Of a DNA stretch of 23,283 bases, positions 7,456-15,251 are shown one piece after another. The notes below the pieces were generated by a model that did not search any database, was not told the DNA's origin, and saw only the letters and a program-made list of their open reading frames with translations. How positions within the stretch are numbered: position 1 is the stretch's first letter; each line of letters opens with the position of its first letter. The stretch is taken from assembly GCA_022572485.1 (NCBI GenBank), contig JACZVU010000024.1, forward strand, positions 1 through 23,283. The letters run 5' to 3'. This stretch comes from Myxococcales bacterium (GTDB lineage Bacteria > Myxococcota_A > UBA9160 > SMWR01). Both the position numbers and the translations under genes were made by a program.

Positions 7456-7706
7456 TCAAAGTGAAGCTCGCTCTTGCGGTGACGGCCTTGATGGCGGTCT
7501 TGCTCATGCCGCAATTCGCCGCTGCTTGCGCGGTGTGTTTTACGGGACGCGCAGATGAAACGCGCATCGCTTTCATTGCAACCACGGGGTTGCTGACGGC
7601 ACTCCCGATGCTGCTGGTCGGATCTCTGATCTGGTGGCTACGCAGGCGTGCTCAGCAGATCCGGGATGAGCACGGATCTTCGAATACATTCAACACGGAG
7701 CGCTAG
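7452..7706 (+). CDS. Small membrane protein with N-terminal CAVC motif, last gene of the oxidase operon
   Basis: The product has 84 residues: a signal-like hydrophobic segment (4-24), then C26-A-V-C29-F, then a second transmembrane segment (about 41-64) ending in WWLRRR, and a polar tail. The start at 7452 overlaps the previous stop in ATGA, so it is probably translated by coupling. C-A-V-C right after the first hydrophobic segment would place the cysteines at the periplasmic face, where they could bind copper or haem or form a disulfide. Short proteins with a similar CAVCF start occur in other bacteria in my memory, but I know no function. I infer an accessory or assembly role because it ends the oxidase operon. 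Confidence 0.7.
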   Translation: MIKVKLALAVTALMAVLLMPQFAAACAVCFTGRADETRIAFIATTGLLTALPMLLVGSLIWWLRRRAQQIRDEHGSSNTFNTER

Positions 7707-7711
7707 CGAGT

Positions 7712-7832
7712 GAAGCGGTTGGCTTCGCTTTGCGGCGTCGCGCGACCCCCAATGGGGTCACGCTCCTGGCGGGCGAAGCGGTTGGCTTCGCTTTGCGGCG
7801 TCGCGCGACCCCCAATGGGGTCACGCTCCTGG
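7712..7832. repeat. Tandem pair of 58-bp palindromic repeats downstream of the oxidase operon
   Basis: Positions 7712-7769 and 7775-7832 are identical over 58 bases, with a 63-base period. Each copy has two hairpins: GCGAAGC/GCTTCGC with a 5-nt loop (7773-7791; the first copy at 7710-7728 has one change), and GACCCC/GGGGTC with loop CAAT (7744-7759 and 7807-7822). The second is extended by GCG/CGC across one mismatch. The pair lies between convergent genes. This is the layout of REP-like or small dispersed palindromic elements. Open frames through it on the minus strand encode only the repeated string and are not credible genes. Confidence 0.85.
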
Positions 7833-7841
7833 GCGGTTTTT
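7807..7841 (+). terminator. Possible terminator for the oxidase operon within the repeat
   Basis: The GACCCC/GGGGTC hairpin of the second repeat copy (7807-7822) is followed 14 nt later by T5 (7837-7841). The gap to the T-tract is larger than in a classical Rho-independent terminator, so the call is weak. The region between two convergent transcription units is where one would expect termination. The rest of the gap to 7922 shows nothing further. Confidence 0.3.
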
Positions 7842-7922
7842 GGGCTTGCTTTTGATTCATTGGATCGAAGGTGCCGCGCCTGCAGGCCGCATTCCGTGGC
7901 ATCGCCGACGCCCTTTGGCGCA

Positions 7923-10900
7923 TCATCCCCCCTCAACGGAGTTCTTCGCGGGCTTTCGCCTTCGGATGAGTCGCTTGCGAATTTCCGCCCGGTGAGCTTC
8001 GTCGACCTCTGGGGGGAGTGAGTCGATCAGCTCGACTCCGGCACGCACAAGCCAGGGTTTGCGGCGCCGCTTGCTGAGAGAATCCAACAATTGGAGCGCG
8101 CCTTCGCTTTGATTTGCAACGGCGAACGCCTGTGCGCCGACGAGCAGATCCTCTGAGAGCGCGCTGTTGCGAAGGAAATCGCGGGCGATCTCTACGGCCT
8201 CAGCGTGCAACACGGGATCGCCGCTCGCGGTGCGCCATTGGGCGCGCAACCGCTGAGCGCCCGGGTAGGCGGGATCGAACCATTCGGCAGATGCGAGTTC
8301 GGGCTCGAGTTCGCGCAACGCCGACCATTCTTCCACAGCCGCCAGGCGCCAGCCCGAGACCACCGCCGATGCTGCTCCCTCTAGTGGTTCGGCCAACTCG
8401 AGCACTTCCAGGTCATTCGCTTCGACGGCGTGTCTTCGTGTTGCCAAAAGCCCGAAGCGCGCCGAATGAGAGGTCGGGTCGCGCTCGAGCGCGGCGCGGA
8501 AGTGTGCAGCCGCACGTCTTGGGGATTCGTTGCTCGTTGCCCAGCCCAGATCCGTCATTCGCTGTATCGAATCCCGCTGGCTCTTTGCCAGGCTCACTGC
8601 ACGCGCCGATTCCTTCCTTGCCGCCAAACGTCGCACCAGATAGGTGATTTTCAATTCGGCTGCTCTCGAAGGAAGCGGATCGAACCGCGACAGGATCTGG
8701 TTGGTTCTTCGGGGGTGGAGCGCTTTGTTGCCGAGCCCCGCAGATCGCGTCGCCAGTTGATTGCGATCATCTGTGTTGATAGCGGCGCCTGCGGAGAAGC
8801 GCTGCGCGCCCTCTAGATCCAGGCTCCAAGCGGCGAGCAAATCTTCAGTCCGCCGCAGGCCGTAGCGCGAATAGTTCGATGGAGACGCTTCGAGCGCGAA
8901 CCCTGGCGTCATCACGGGATCGATCTCTGCGTTCGATGCTGCGAAGAGGACGGATCCCGCTATGGGCCGGAAGACATCTACCTCTGGAAAGACCTCGAGA
9001 AGTGTCGCTACGATGCTCCGCAGTAGGGGCTCGTCGACAAAGGAGAGCCCTATCCACTGCACGAAAACGCCTCCCGGTTCGAGGTGGTCCGAGACGAGCG
9101 AAAAGAACTCTCGGGTGTAGAGATGGGAGGCACCTGCTGTCCACGGATGAGATGGTTGAGAGACGATCGCGTCGAATCGGGCATCCGTGAGCATCAGTGC
9201 ACCGCGCGCGTCGTTGATTACCACCTGCACCCGCGGATCGGATATTGCGGAAAAGCCGCGCAGCGCCTCGAGAGCGCGATGTGCGTGGACCACCTCGCGC
9301 TCCAATTCGATCACGTGGATACTCTCGATCGAGGAAGGGACCGCTTCGAGCGACAGCCCGCCTCCCAAGCCGATCATCAACATGGAACGAGCGTTCGGGC
9401 GCAACAATACGGGCAGCATTCCCAACCAACGTGCAGTGATGAAGCGTTCAGGTGCTGGATTGGCTCGCTTGATGGTCGATTCGGGTTGACCATTGGTGAC
9501 GAGTCGCCAGCCATCACCCTCGTCAAAGAGCAACACCGTCGATGAGCGACCCACGCCGTAGTAGGTGATTTCACCCTGCCACTTTGATGCGTCTGAACCG
9601 CTGTATCGCAAGATCGCCCACGGGGTCTCTGGGGGGTAAATGACGAGAATGGCGAGGCATGCTGCCGTCGTGCAAGCCACGACCCGCAATGCGGGACGCG
9701 TGAGGGCGGCGATCGCCAGTGCTAGAAACAGGTTGAGGCCGACAGCTAGGTAGAGGGTTCCTGCAAAGCGCAGGGACGTCAGCAGCACGAAGCCAGATGC
9801 GAGCGCTCCACTGATCGCGCCTACGGTATTCCACGCGTAAACGCGTGCAGCTGCGGTTCCTGCTTCCGATTCGTGCCTTGCGAAAAGGCGCACTGCAAAC
9901 GGAAATGTTGCGCCCATGCAAAGCGCCGCTGGGAGCAGACCGAGTGCTGCAACCAGCGCATTGGCGGTGAGAGAGCCTGCGCGGCCTGCCCCGAGCCATT
10001 GCGCGAGTTCAGGCAGGTGGTTGGCGAGGGAAAAGGCGATCAACGATAGCGTTGCGGTTCCGATCTGCGCCCACGCAAAACCGTGGGCGGCCCGGATGGG
10101 GTCGCGCGCGAAGCGGGCTGCCGCGGCGCTTCCGATTGCTATGCCGAGCAGAAAACTCGCCAACATCGTGGCGAGTCCTTGGATGCTGCCACCGAGCAGC
10201 ATGCCCAACAGGCGAATCCAGATCACTTCATAGCTGAAGGAAGCGAAGCCCGAGAGCGCGATCAGTGGCAGGATCCAGTGGAAGCGGAGTGAGGGGGTCG
10301 ACGTCTCCGGAGCAAGCTCGGGGAGGGGTGCCGAGCGGCGCGCGAGTAGAATCGCGGCTCCAAAGATCAGTGCATTCATGGCAGCTCCGGAATACACAGT
10401 CATGCGTAAACCCAGTGCCGGCAAGATCACGAAGCCAGTCGCGACTGCGCCTACCACGGCCCCCAGGGTATTGACGGAATAGAGCACGCCGACCCGATGG
10501 CCGATTTCACTTTCTCGTCGAACCGCGTATCGTGCGAGCAGCGGCAGGGTCGCGCCCATCAAGCCAGTCGGAATCATCAGGATCACAAAGGAACACACCA
10601 CGTAGAAGAGCGAGCCGGATACGCTTGCTTCGTCGGGTGGTGCACTCTGGCCACCCGCGACCACCGTCTGGAGCCATATCGCCATGCGGATTCCCTGCGG
10701 AACCGCGAGTGCACTCGCCGCGATGCCCAATTCGAGCAATCCATAGGCGAGAATCGGTCGGCGAATACGCGAGACGAAACGAGCGGCCACGGCCGCGCCG
10801 GCGGCCAGGCCGCCCATATAGGCTGCCAGCACGCTTACCACCGCGAATTCGGACGTTCCGAATACGAACGCAAACTCGCGTGCCCATGCGGTTTCGTAGA

Positions 10901-10967
10901 GCAACGCCGCGAAGCCCGACAGAAAGAAGCAAAGCAGGATCAAAATGAACGACAGGTCGATCCGCAT
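7923..10967 (-). CDS. Giant membrane / spermidine-synthase-like fusion protein with C-terminal helical repeats
   Basis: This 1014-residue protein has three parts. Residues 1-450 form about 12-14 transmembrane helices arranged as two similar halves; each begins with a Y-E-x-x-W-x-R motif (GFAALLYETAWARE and GFASFSYEVIWIR). Residues about 470-690 form a spermidine-synthase-like Rossmann fold (IGLGGG at 532-537, H-V-I-E-L-E-R-E). Residues about 740-1000 form helical, TPR-like repeats. In true spermidine synthases the catalytic strand reads D-x-x-D-P; here it is S603-Q-P-S-H-P-W, so both aspartates are absent and aminopropyl transfer is unlikely. The protein probably acts at the inner membrane on an unknown substrate. 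ATG at 10967 is preceded by GGAG about 14 nt upstream. Confidence 0.82.
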   Translation of the reverse strand: MRIDLSFILILLCFFLSGFAALLYETAWAREFAFVFGTSEFAVVSVLAAYMGGLAAGAAVAARFVSRIRRPILAYGLLELGIAASALAVPQGIRMAIWLQTVVAGGQSAPPDEASVSGSLFYVVCSFVILMIPTGLMGATLPLLARYAVRRESEIGHRVGVLYSVNTLGAVVGAVATGFVILPALGLRMTVYSGAAMNALIFGAAILLARRSAPLPELAPETSTPSLRFHWILPLIALSGFASFSYEVIWIRLLGMLLGGSIQGLATMLASFLLGIAIGSAAAARFARDPIRAAHGFAWAQIGTATLSLIAFSLANHLPELAQWLGAGRAGSLTANALVAALGLLPAALCMGATFPFAVRLFARHESEAGTAAARVYAWNTVGAISGALASGFVLLTSLRFAGTLYLAVGLNLFLALAIAALTRPALRVVACTTAACLAILVIYPPETPWAILRYSGSDASKWQGEITYYGVGRSSTVLLFDEGDGWRLVTNGQPESTIKRANPAPERFITARWLGMLPVLLRPNARSMLMIGLGGGLSLEAVPSSIESIHVIELEREVVHAHRALEALRGFSAISDPRVQVVINDARGALMLTDARFDAIVSQPSHPWTAGASHLYTREFFSLVSDHLEPGGVFVQWIGLSFVDEPLLRSIVATLLEVFPEVDVFRPIAGSVLFAASNAEIDPVMTPGFALEASPSNYSRYGLRRTEDLLAAWSLDLEGAQRFSAGAAINTDDRNQLATRSAGLGNKALHPRRTNQILSRFDPLPSRAAELKITYLVRRLAARKESARAVSLAKSQRDSIQRMTDLGWATSNESPRRAAAHFRAALERDPTSHSARFGLLATRRHAVEANDLEVLELAEPLEGAASAVVSGWRLAAVEEWSALRELEPELASAEWFDPAYPGAQRLRAQWRTASGDPVLHAEAVEIARDFLRNSALSEDLLVGAQAFAVANQSEGALQLLDSLSKRRRKPWLVRAGVELIDSLPPEVDEAHRAEIRKRLIRRRKPAKNSVEGG

Positions 10968-11021
10968 GGATTTTCCGTCTCCGCTGGAACTCGTTGGCTC
11001 TGATTCTCGACGGGTCGTGGT

Positions 11022-11027
11022 CTTATA
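11022..11027 (-). promoter_or_regulatory. Candidate -10 box upstream of the membrane/SpeE-like gene
   Basis: On the minus strand TATAAG (plus-strand 11022-11027) lies about 55 nt upstream of the 10967 start, with a poor -35 (TCACTG) 17 nt before it. The 119-nt gap after the 80-residue gene could therefore hold a separate promoter. The match is weak and transcription may instead continue from glnS. Confidence 0.22.
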
Positions 11028-11086
11028 GCTCGCCTGACTGACAACAGTGATGCTGCGCGCTGGTTTTGTAGATCACCGGAGCTCCC

Positions 11087-11329
11087 TCACTCGGGCTCGC
11101 GCTGCTTGCGGGCTGCGAGGGCTCCTGCCACGAGTGCAACTGGTAGCGTGAGCAAGAACGCAATTCGCGGCCGACCGGCGTCTACCACGACGAATACGGG
11201 TTCGCCGTGAACCAGGAGGATAGATTCGATTCGCCCCCCCCAGTAAATCAACACGCCGATCAGGCCGAAAAATGTCGCGGCCAGGACGAACAGAAACCAG
11301 GATGTGAATGTCAGTTGTTTGTTTGCCAT
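11087..11329 (-). CDS. Small two-helix membrane protein of unknown function
   Basis: The product has 80 residues with a first hydrophobic segment at about 9-31 (SWFLFVLAATFFGLIG), a middle region with charged residues, a second hydrophobic segment at about 57-74, and a basic tail (ARKQREPE). I chose ATG 11329 because GGAGG lies 11 nt upstream. A longer frame from ATG 11362 (91 residues) would add a Glu-rich tip with no good ribosome site. It begins 43 nt after glnS on the same strand, so it is probably co-transcribed. I do not recognise the family. Confidence 0.6.
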   Translation of the reverse strand: MANKQLTFTSWFLFVLAATFFGLIGVLIYWGGRIESILLVHGEPVFVVVDAGRPRIAFLLTLPVALVAGALAARKQREPE

Positions 11330-11372
11330 ACCCGCCATTTCCTCCGGACCCGCGTGTTCCATTCGACAGACA

Positions 11373-13106
11373 TCAAGAGGCCGCTCCGGTTCCCGGGGTG
11401 GCTTCTTTCGCTTCCTTCGCCCAGGTGTCGCGCAAGTTGACGGTTCGGTTGAGGACGAGCTTTCCGGAGGGTTCGCTATCGGGATCGACGCAGAAATAGC
11501 CGAGTCGCTCCAGCTGAAAGCGATCGCCGCTTTGCGCGCTCGCGAGTCTGGGTTCGACCCGGCAACCCGACAAGGCTTCGAGCGAGTTGGGATTCAGGGA
11601 GTCGAGAAAATCACCATCGCCGGCTAACGGATTTTCGTTCTTGAAGAGGCGGTCGTAGAGCCGTACCTCTGCTTCGACGGAGTGATCGGCTGAAACCCAG
11701 TGAAGCGTTCCGCGCACCTTGCGGCCGTCCGCGGGTGCACCGCCGAGCGACTCGGGATCCCACGTGCAGCGCAGCTCGACGATCTCACCGCTATTGGGAT
11801 CCTTGATCACATCGGTGCAGGTGACGAGGCACGCGTAGCGCAGGCGGACCTCGCGGCCAGGTGCGAGGCGGAACCACTTCTTGACGGGTTCTTCCATGAA
11901 GTCGTCGCGCTCGATGTAGACGACTCGCGATAGCGGAAGTTTTCGCGACCCAAAGCTCGGGTCGTTCGGGTGCAATGGCGCGTGGATCTCCTCTACCCGG
12001 TCCTCGGGGAAATTCTCGATTACAACTTTGAGTGGGCGAAGCACGCCCATCGCGCGTGGTGTCTTGAAGTTGAGCGCGTCGCGCACAAAGTGTTCAAGCA
12101 GGCCCACGTCCACCACGGAATCTCGTTTGGTGATACCAACCTCGTCGCAGAACTGAAGGATGGCCTCCGGCGGATAGCCGCGCCGCCGGATTCCGCAGAG
12201 GGTCGGCATCCGCGGGTCGTTCCAACCGTTCACGTGCCCTTCATCGACGAGCTGTAACAGCTTGCGCTTGCTGAGCACCGTGTAGTTCAGGTTCAGCCGC
12301 GCGAATTCGGCCTGCCTGGGTGGCAATTCAATCTCGCAGGCTCGGAGATACCAATCGTAGAGCGGCCGATGGTCCTCGAACTCCAGCGAGCACAGCGAGT
12401 GGGTGACGCCCTCGATTGCATCCGAAAGGCCGTGGGCGAAGTCGTACATCGGATAGATGGGCCACTCGTCTCCGGTGCGGTGGTGGTGAATCCTGAGAAT
12501 CCGATACATGATCGGATCTCGGAGATTCAAATCTGGAGACTGCATGTCGATCTTTGTGCGCAACACGTGCGCACCATCTTCGAACTTCCCCGCCCGCATC
12601 TGGCGGAAAAGGTCGAGGTTCTCCTCGATCGAGCGCTCGCGATAGGGGCTGTTGGTGCCCGGCGCGTAGAAGTTTCCGCGTTGCTTGCGGATTTCTTTGA
12701 GGCTCGAGCTGTCGACGAACGCGAGGTCTTTCTCGATCAGCAGGATCGCGAAATCGAACAGTTGCTGGAAATAATCAGAAGCGAAATAACAGCGATCGCC
12801 CCAGTCGAAGCCCAGCCAGCGGATGTCTTCCTGGATCGCATCGACGTACTCGACGTCCTCCGCATCGGGATTGGTATCGTCGAAGCGCAGGTTGCAGGTG
12901 CCGCCTGGGAACGCCGCCGCCATGCTGAAATTGAGGTTGATCGAGCTTGCGTGACCGATGTGCAGGTAACCGTTGGGCTCGGGTGGGAAGCGCGTGACGA
13001 CGCGCACGCCGTGTTTTTCGTTTCGCACGTCCGCTTCGATCATCTCGCGAATGAAGTGCGAGCGAGCCCCCGCGGGCTTCTCTGCGCTCGAATCGCTCTT
13101 TGCCAT
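11373..13106 (-). CDS. glnS: Glutaminyl-tRNA synthetase
   Basis: This 577-residue class I aminoacyl-tRNA synthetase charges tRNA-Gln directly with glutamine. The start at 13106 ([10 protein letters not shown]) is preceded by GAGGAGAG at good spacing; a longer in-frame extension upstream is Arg/Ser-rich and unlike the family. Signature elements are [13 protein letters not shown] with HIGH at 49-52, the RFDDTNP motif at 74-80 and the KMSKS-type loop VLSKR at 277-281. The C-terminal half contains the two beta-barrels that bind the anticodon (for example [21 protein letters not shown]). Length and motifs match the E. coli enzyme family. Presence of GlnRS instead of only the GatCAB route fits a Gram-negative proteobacterial-type genome. 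Confidence 0.96.
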   Translation of the reverse strand: MAKSDSSAEKPAGARSHFIREMIEADVRNEKHGVRVVTRFPPEPNGYLHIGHASSINLNFSMAAAFPGGTCNLRFDDTNPDAEDVEYVDAIQEDIRWLGFDWGDRCYFASDYFQQLFDFAILLIEKDLAFVDSSSLKEIRKQRGNFYAPGTNSPYRERSIEENLDLFRQMRAGKFEDGAHVLRTKIDMQSPDLNLRDPIMYRILRIHHHRTGDEWPIYPMYDFAHGLSDAIEGVTHSLCSLEFEDHRPLYDWYLRACEIELPPRQAEFARLNLNYTVLSKRKLLQLVDEGHVNGWNDPRMPTLCGIRRRGYPPEAILQFCDEVGITKRDSVVDVGLLEHFVRDALNFKTPRAMGVLRPLKVVIENFPEDRVEEIHAPLHPNDPSFGSRKLPLSRVVYIERDDFMEEPVKKWFRLAPGREVRLRYACLVTCTDVIKDPNSGEIVELRCTWDPESLGGAPADGRKVRGTLHWVSADHSVEAEVRLYDRLFKNENPLAGDGDFLDSLNPNSLEALSGCRVEPRLASAQSGDRFQLERLGYFCVDPDSEPSGKLVLNRTVNLRDTWAKEAKEATPGTGAAS

Positions 13107-13210
13107 CGATCTCTCCTCGCGGGCGTCCGTGCGAGCGGAGAATAGCGTTGATTCTTCTCCCGAGGATTCGCTCGACTTCGATGCGCGGCGCCAGAGCGGC
13201 CTTGGGCTCG

Positions 13211-13238
13211 TTGCGCGCCTGGGTCTGCCCCGTACACT
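13211..13238 (+). promoter_or_regulatory. Possible promoter for the aldo/keto reductase gene
   Basis: In the 169-nt gap between divergent glnS and the aldo/keto reductase gene, TTGCGC (13211-13216) and TACACT (13233-13238) are spaced by 16 nt on the + strand, about 37 nt before the start codon. This is a moderate sigma70-like match by eye. I see no clear partner promoter for glnS beyond a TATTCT hexamer on the minus strand. Confidence 0.3.
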
Positions 13239-13275
13239 GATCGTCCAAGACGGCTGAGTGCGGAGGAGGGCTGCC

Positions 13276-14556
13276 ATGGCGGATTCACCGAAGAACCGCG
13301 GGGCCGATCGCGATCGGACCGGGATTGATCGCCGCACCTTCCTCCAGCAGTCCAGCAGGGCTGCACTCGGCCTCGGCGCTTTCGGCGTTGCCTATGCGGC
13401 CCGCGCCGCGAGCGCTCCCGCTGGCGCGCCCACCATCCAGCGCTTCGTGACACTCGGCAAGACCGGGCTCGTCATCTCGGACATCGGATTCGGATCGAGC
13501 GGATGCCCCAGCGCCGACATCGTCCGCCACTGCTATGACCGCGGCATGACCTACTTCGATACCGCCGAGATGTACGGCAGCGAGGGCTGGGGTGAGGGTG
13601 AGTTCGTTGAGACCTTCATCGGCGAGGCGCTCCACGACAAACGCGACAAGGTGGTCATTACCACCAAATACCTCGCAGAAGCCAAGGACGATCGCAAGCT
13701 GATCATGTCCAAACTCGAGGCGAGCCTGCGGCGCCTGCGCACCGATTACGTCGACATCTTTCTCAACCACGCGGTAAACGATCTCGACCGTCTGAAGAAT
13801 CACGAGTGGTTCGAGTTCGTGGATCTCGCCAAGCAGCAGGGAAAGATCCGTTTTTCGGGGATGTCTGGGCACGGCGGACAGCTGCAGGAGTGTATCGAAT
13901 ACGCGCTCGATCATGATCTGGTGGACGTGATCCTCTTGTCGCACAATTTCGGATCCGATCCGAAATTCTACGAGAGATTTACGAAAAAACTCGACTGGGT
14001 GGCCAATCAGGCGGGAATCCGCCGTCTATTCAAGAAGGCCCATCAAAAAGGTGTCGGCGTAATTGCGATGAAGACGCAGATGGGTGCGAAGCTCAACGAT
14101 CTTTCCGCCTACGAGGCTGAGGGGGAAAGCTTCCAGGAGGCTGCGCTGCGCTGGGTTCTGTCGGATCCGAACGTTGATGCTGCGATCATTTCGATGACCA
14201 GCAAAGAGGTTGCGGACAGTTACATCCGCGCTTCGGGAAAGCGCGGTCTGGGGGCGAGCAGCGTCCGCATACTAGAACACTATGTTCGCAACCACTCTTC
14301 GGACTACTGCCGATCCGGCTGTTCGGGTTGTGAGTCTGCGTGCCCACTCGGGGTTCCAATCGCCGACGTGCTTCGGCAGCGGATGTACGCGAAGCGCTAC
14401 GAAAACTTGCCGCTTGCGAAGTCTGGTTATGGGGCGCTCGGGGAGGGCGCTTCCCCGTGCCTGAGCTGCAGCGGAAAGCCCTGCGAAAACGCGTGCGACT
14501 ACGGACTGGACATCAGCGCGCTGACGCGGGAAACCGCCGATCTTCTCGGTGGATAA
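13276..14556 (+). CDS. Tat-exported aldo/keto reductase with C-terminal iron-sulfur cysteine motifs
   Basis: The 426-residue protein begins with a twin-arginine signal (D18-R-R-T-F-L-Q, then the hydrophobic stretch [14 protein letters not shown]), so it is probably folded with its cofactor before export. The aldo/keto reductase TIM barrel spans about 55-335 with tetrad residues D95, Y100, K131 and H165. The C-terminal domain has two cysteine quartets: C345, C349, C352, C356 followed by Pro, and C395, C398, C403, C407. These could bind one or two [4Fe-4S] clusters, as in the ferredoxin-tailed aldo/keto reductase group (COG1453-like). ATG 13276 follows GGAGGAGGG; a GTG 18 nt upstream is less likely. 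The substrate is unknown. A secreted-protein gene follows after 14 nt. Confidence 0.9.
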   Translation: MADSPKNRGADRDRTGIDRRTFLQQSSRAALGLGAFGVAYAARAASAPAGAPTIQRFVTLGKTGLVISDIGFGSSGCPSADIVRHCYDRGMTYFDTAEMYGSEGWGEGEFVETFIGEALHDKRDKVVITTKYLAEAKDDRKLIMSKLEASLRRLRTDYVDIFLNHAVNDLDRLKNHEWFEFVDLAKQQGKIRFSGMSGHGGQLQECIEYALDHDLVDVILLSHNFGSDPKFYERFTKKLDWVANQAGIRRLFKKAHQKGVGVIAMKTQMGAKLNDLSAYEAEGESFQEAALRWVLSDPNVDAAIISMTSKEVADSYIRASGKRGLGASSVRILEHYVRNHSSDYCRSGCSGCESACPLGVPIADVLRQRMYAKRYENLPLAKSGYGALGEGASPCLSCSGKPCENACDYGLDISALTRETADLLGG

Positions 14557-14570
14557 CGGAGTTCGAATCC

Positions 14571-15110
14571 GTGCGACTCCAGCGGAGCGTTGGGCCTCTC
14601 GCGCTTGTGATCACAGCGGTCGCATTCAGCCTGCTGGACGCATCGGCGGGCGACCTCCACCCCTATCGATCTGAAACCGGCCGCTTCAGCGTCGACTTTC
14701 CGGGGGAGTCTCTATCCATCCGCGAGCTGAGCGGATCCAGATTTTCGATCACCGACAACGATGTCCGCCATACCGTATTTGCAGAAGGGGTCGAGTTTGC
14801 GGTCGAGATCCACGACATTCCGCGCATCGCCAAACTCCTGCTGACGACTCACTACATCCTCGATCGAACCGTGAAAGGCATGCTCGAAGATATCGGTGCG
14901 CGAGAGGTCAATTCTGTGGAGACCTCTCTCCAGGGAGAGCCAGCACGTGAGGTTGCGTTCGAGATCCCCGATCGGGAGCTCACCGGAAGGTTGTTGTTGG
15001 TTCTGGCAGAGCGTCGACTTTATTTGGTGAGTATGCGGCACCCCCAATCGATCGACCCTCCGGGATCCATTACGTCGTTTCTCGAAAGTTTCTCGTTCTG
15101 GCTCGAATGA
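14571..15110 (+). CDS. Small secreted protein of unknown function
   Basis: The product has 179 residues starting at GTG 14571, nine nt after GGAG. Residues 1-26 form a Sec signal peptide with a probable cut after A-S-A. The mature part starts with Y-R-S-E-T-G-R-F-S-V-D-F-P-G and contains alternating beta strands, a fold type seen in small PsbP/DcrB-like exported proteins; that resemblance is only a guess. It has no cysteine, lipobox or transmembrane segment after the signal. It lies 14 nt behind the Tat-exported reductase, so the two are probably co-transcribed and both leave the cytoplasm. Confidence 0.72.
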   Translation: MRLQRSVGPLALVITAVAFSLLDASAGDLHPYRSETGRFSVDFPGESLSIRELSGSRFSITDNDVRHTVFAEGVEFAVEIHDIPRIAKLLLTTHYILDRTVKGMLEDIGAREVNSVETSLQGEPAREVAFEIPDRELTGRLLLVLAERRLYLVSMRHPQSIDPPGSITSFLESFSFWLE

Positions 15111-15251
15111 CGAAAAGCGAGTCGAAACGATTCTCTGTGCCCTCTGATCGCGCAACCCTCGTGCGTTTCGATCTACTCCAAATCCGAGCGTCGGCTTGGC
15201 GCCGGCCGCGCTTCCGACAGCCGATTGGGCTGGCTCGTGCAGGGAGTCTGA
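15111..15251. other. Convergent intergenic region with inverted repeats
   Basis: The 141-nt region between converging genes has TCGAAACG (15122-15129) paired with CGTTTCGA (15164-15171) across a 34-nt loop, and TCGGCT (15191-15196) paired with AGCCGA (15219-15224). No T-tract follows either, so I do not call a Rho-independent terminator. No gene is visible. Confidence 0.3.

Noticed and set aside
7712..7832. CRISPR-like array
   Set aside because: Only two repeats, separated by 5 nt rather than a spacer of 25-40 nt, and no cas genes are nearby.
7690..7936. Open frames on the minus strand through the repeat pair that read as a repeated Arg/Lys-rich peptide
   Set aside because: The peptide repetition follows directly from the DNA repeat, there is no ribosome site, and two overlapping frames give similar strings. 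It is better explained as a palindromic repeat.
14557..14577. tRNA T-arm look-alike: ACGGA, loop GTTCGAA, TCCGT next to the end of the reductase gene
   Set aside because: The five-pair T-stem and loop are perfect, but no matching acceptor, D-arm or anticodon arm can be built upstream, where the reductase coding sequence continues to 14556. It is probably chance overlap with the ribosome site of the next gene.
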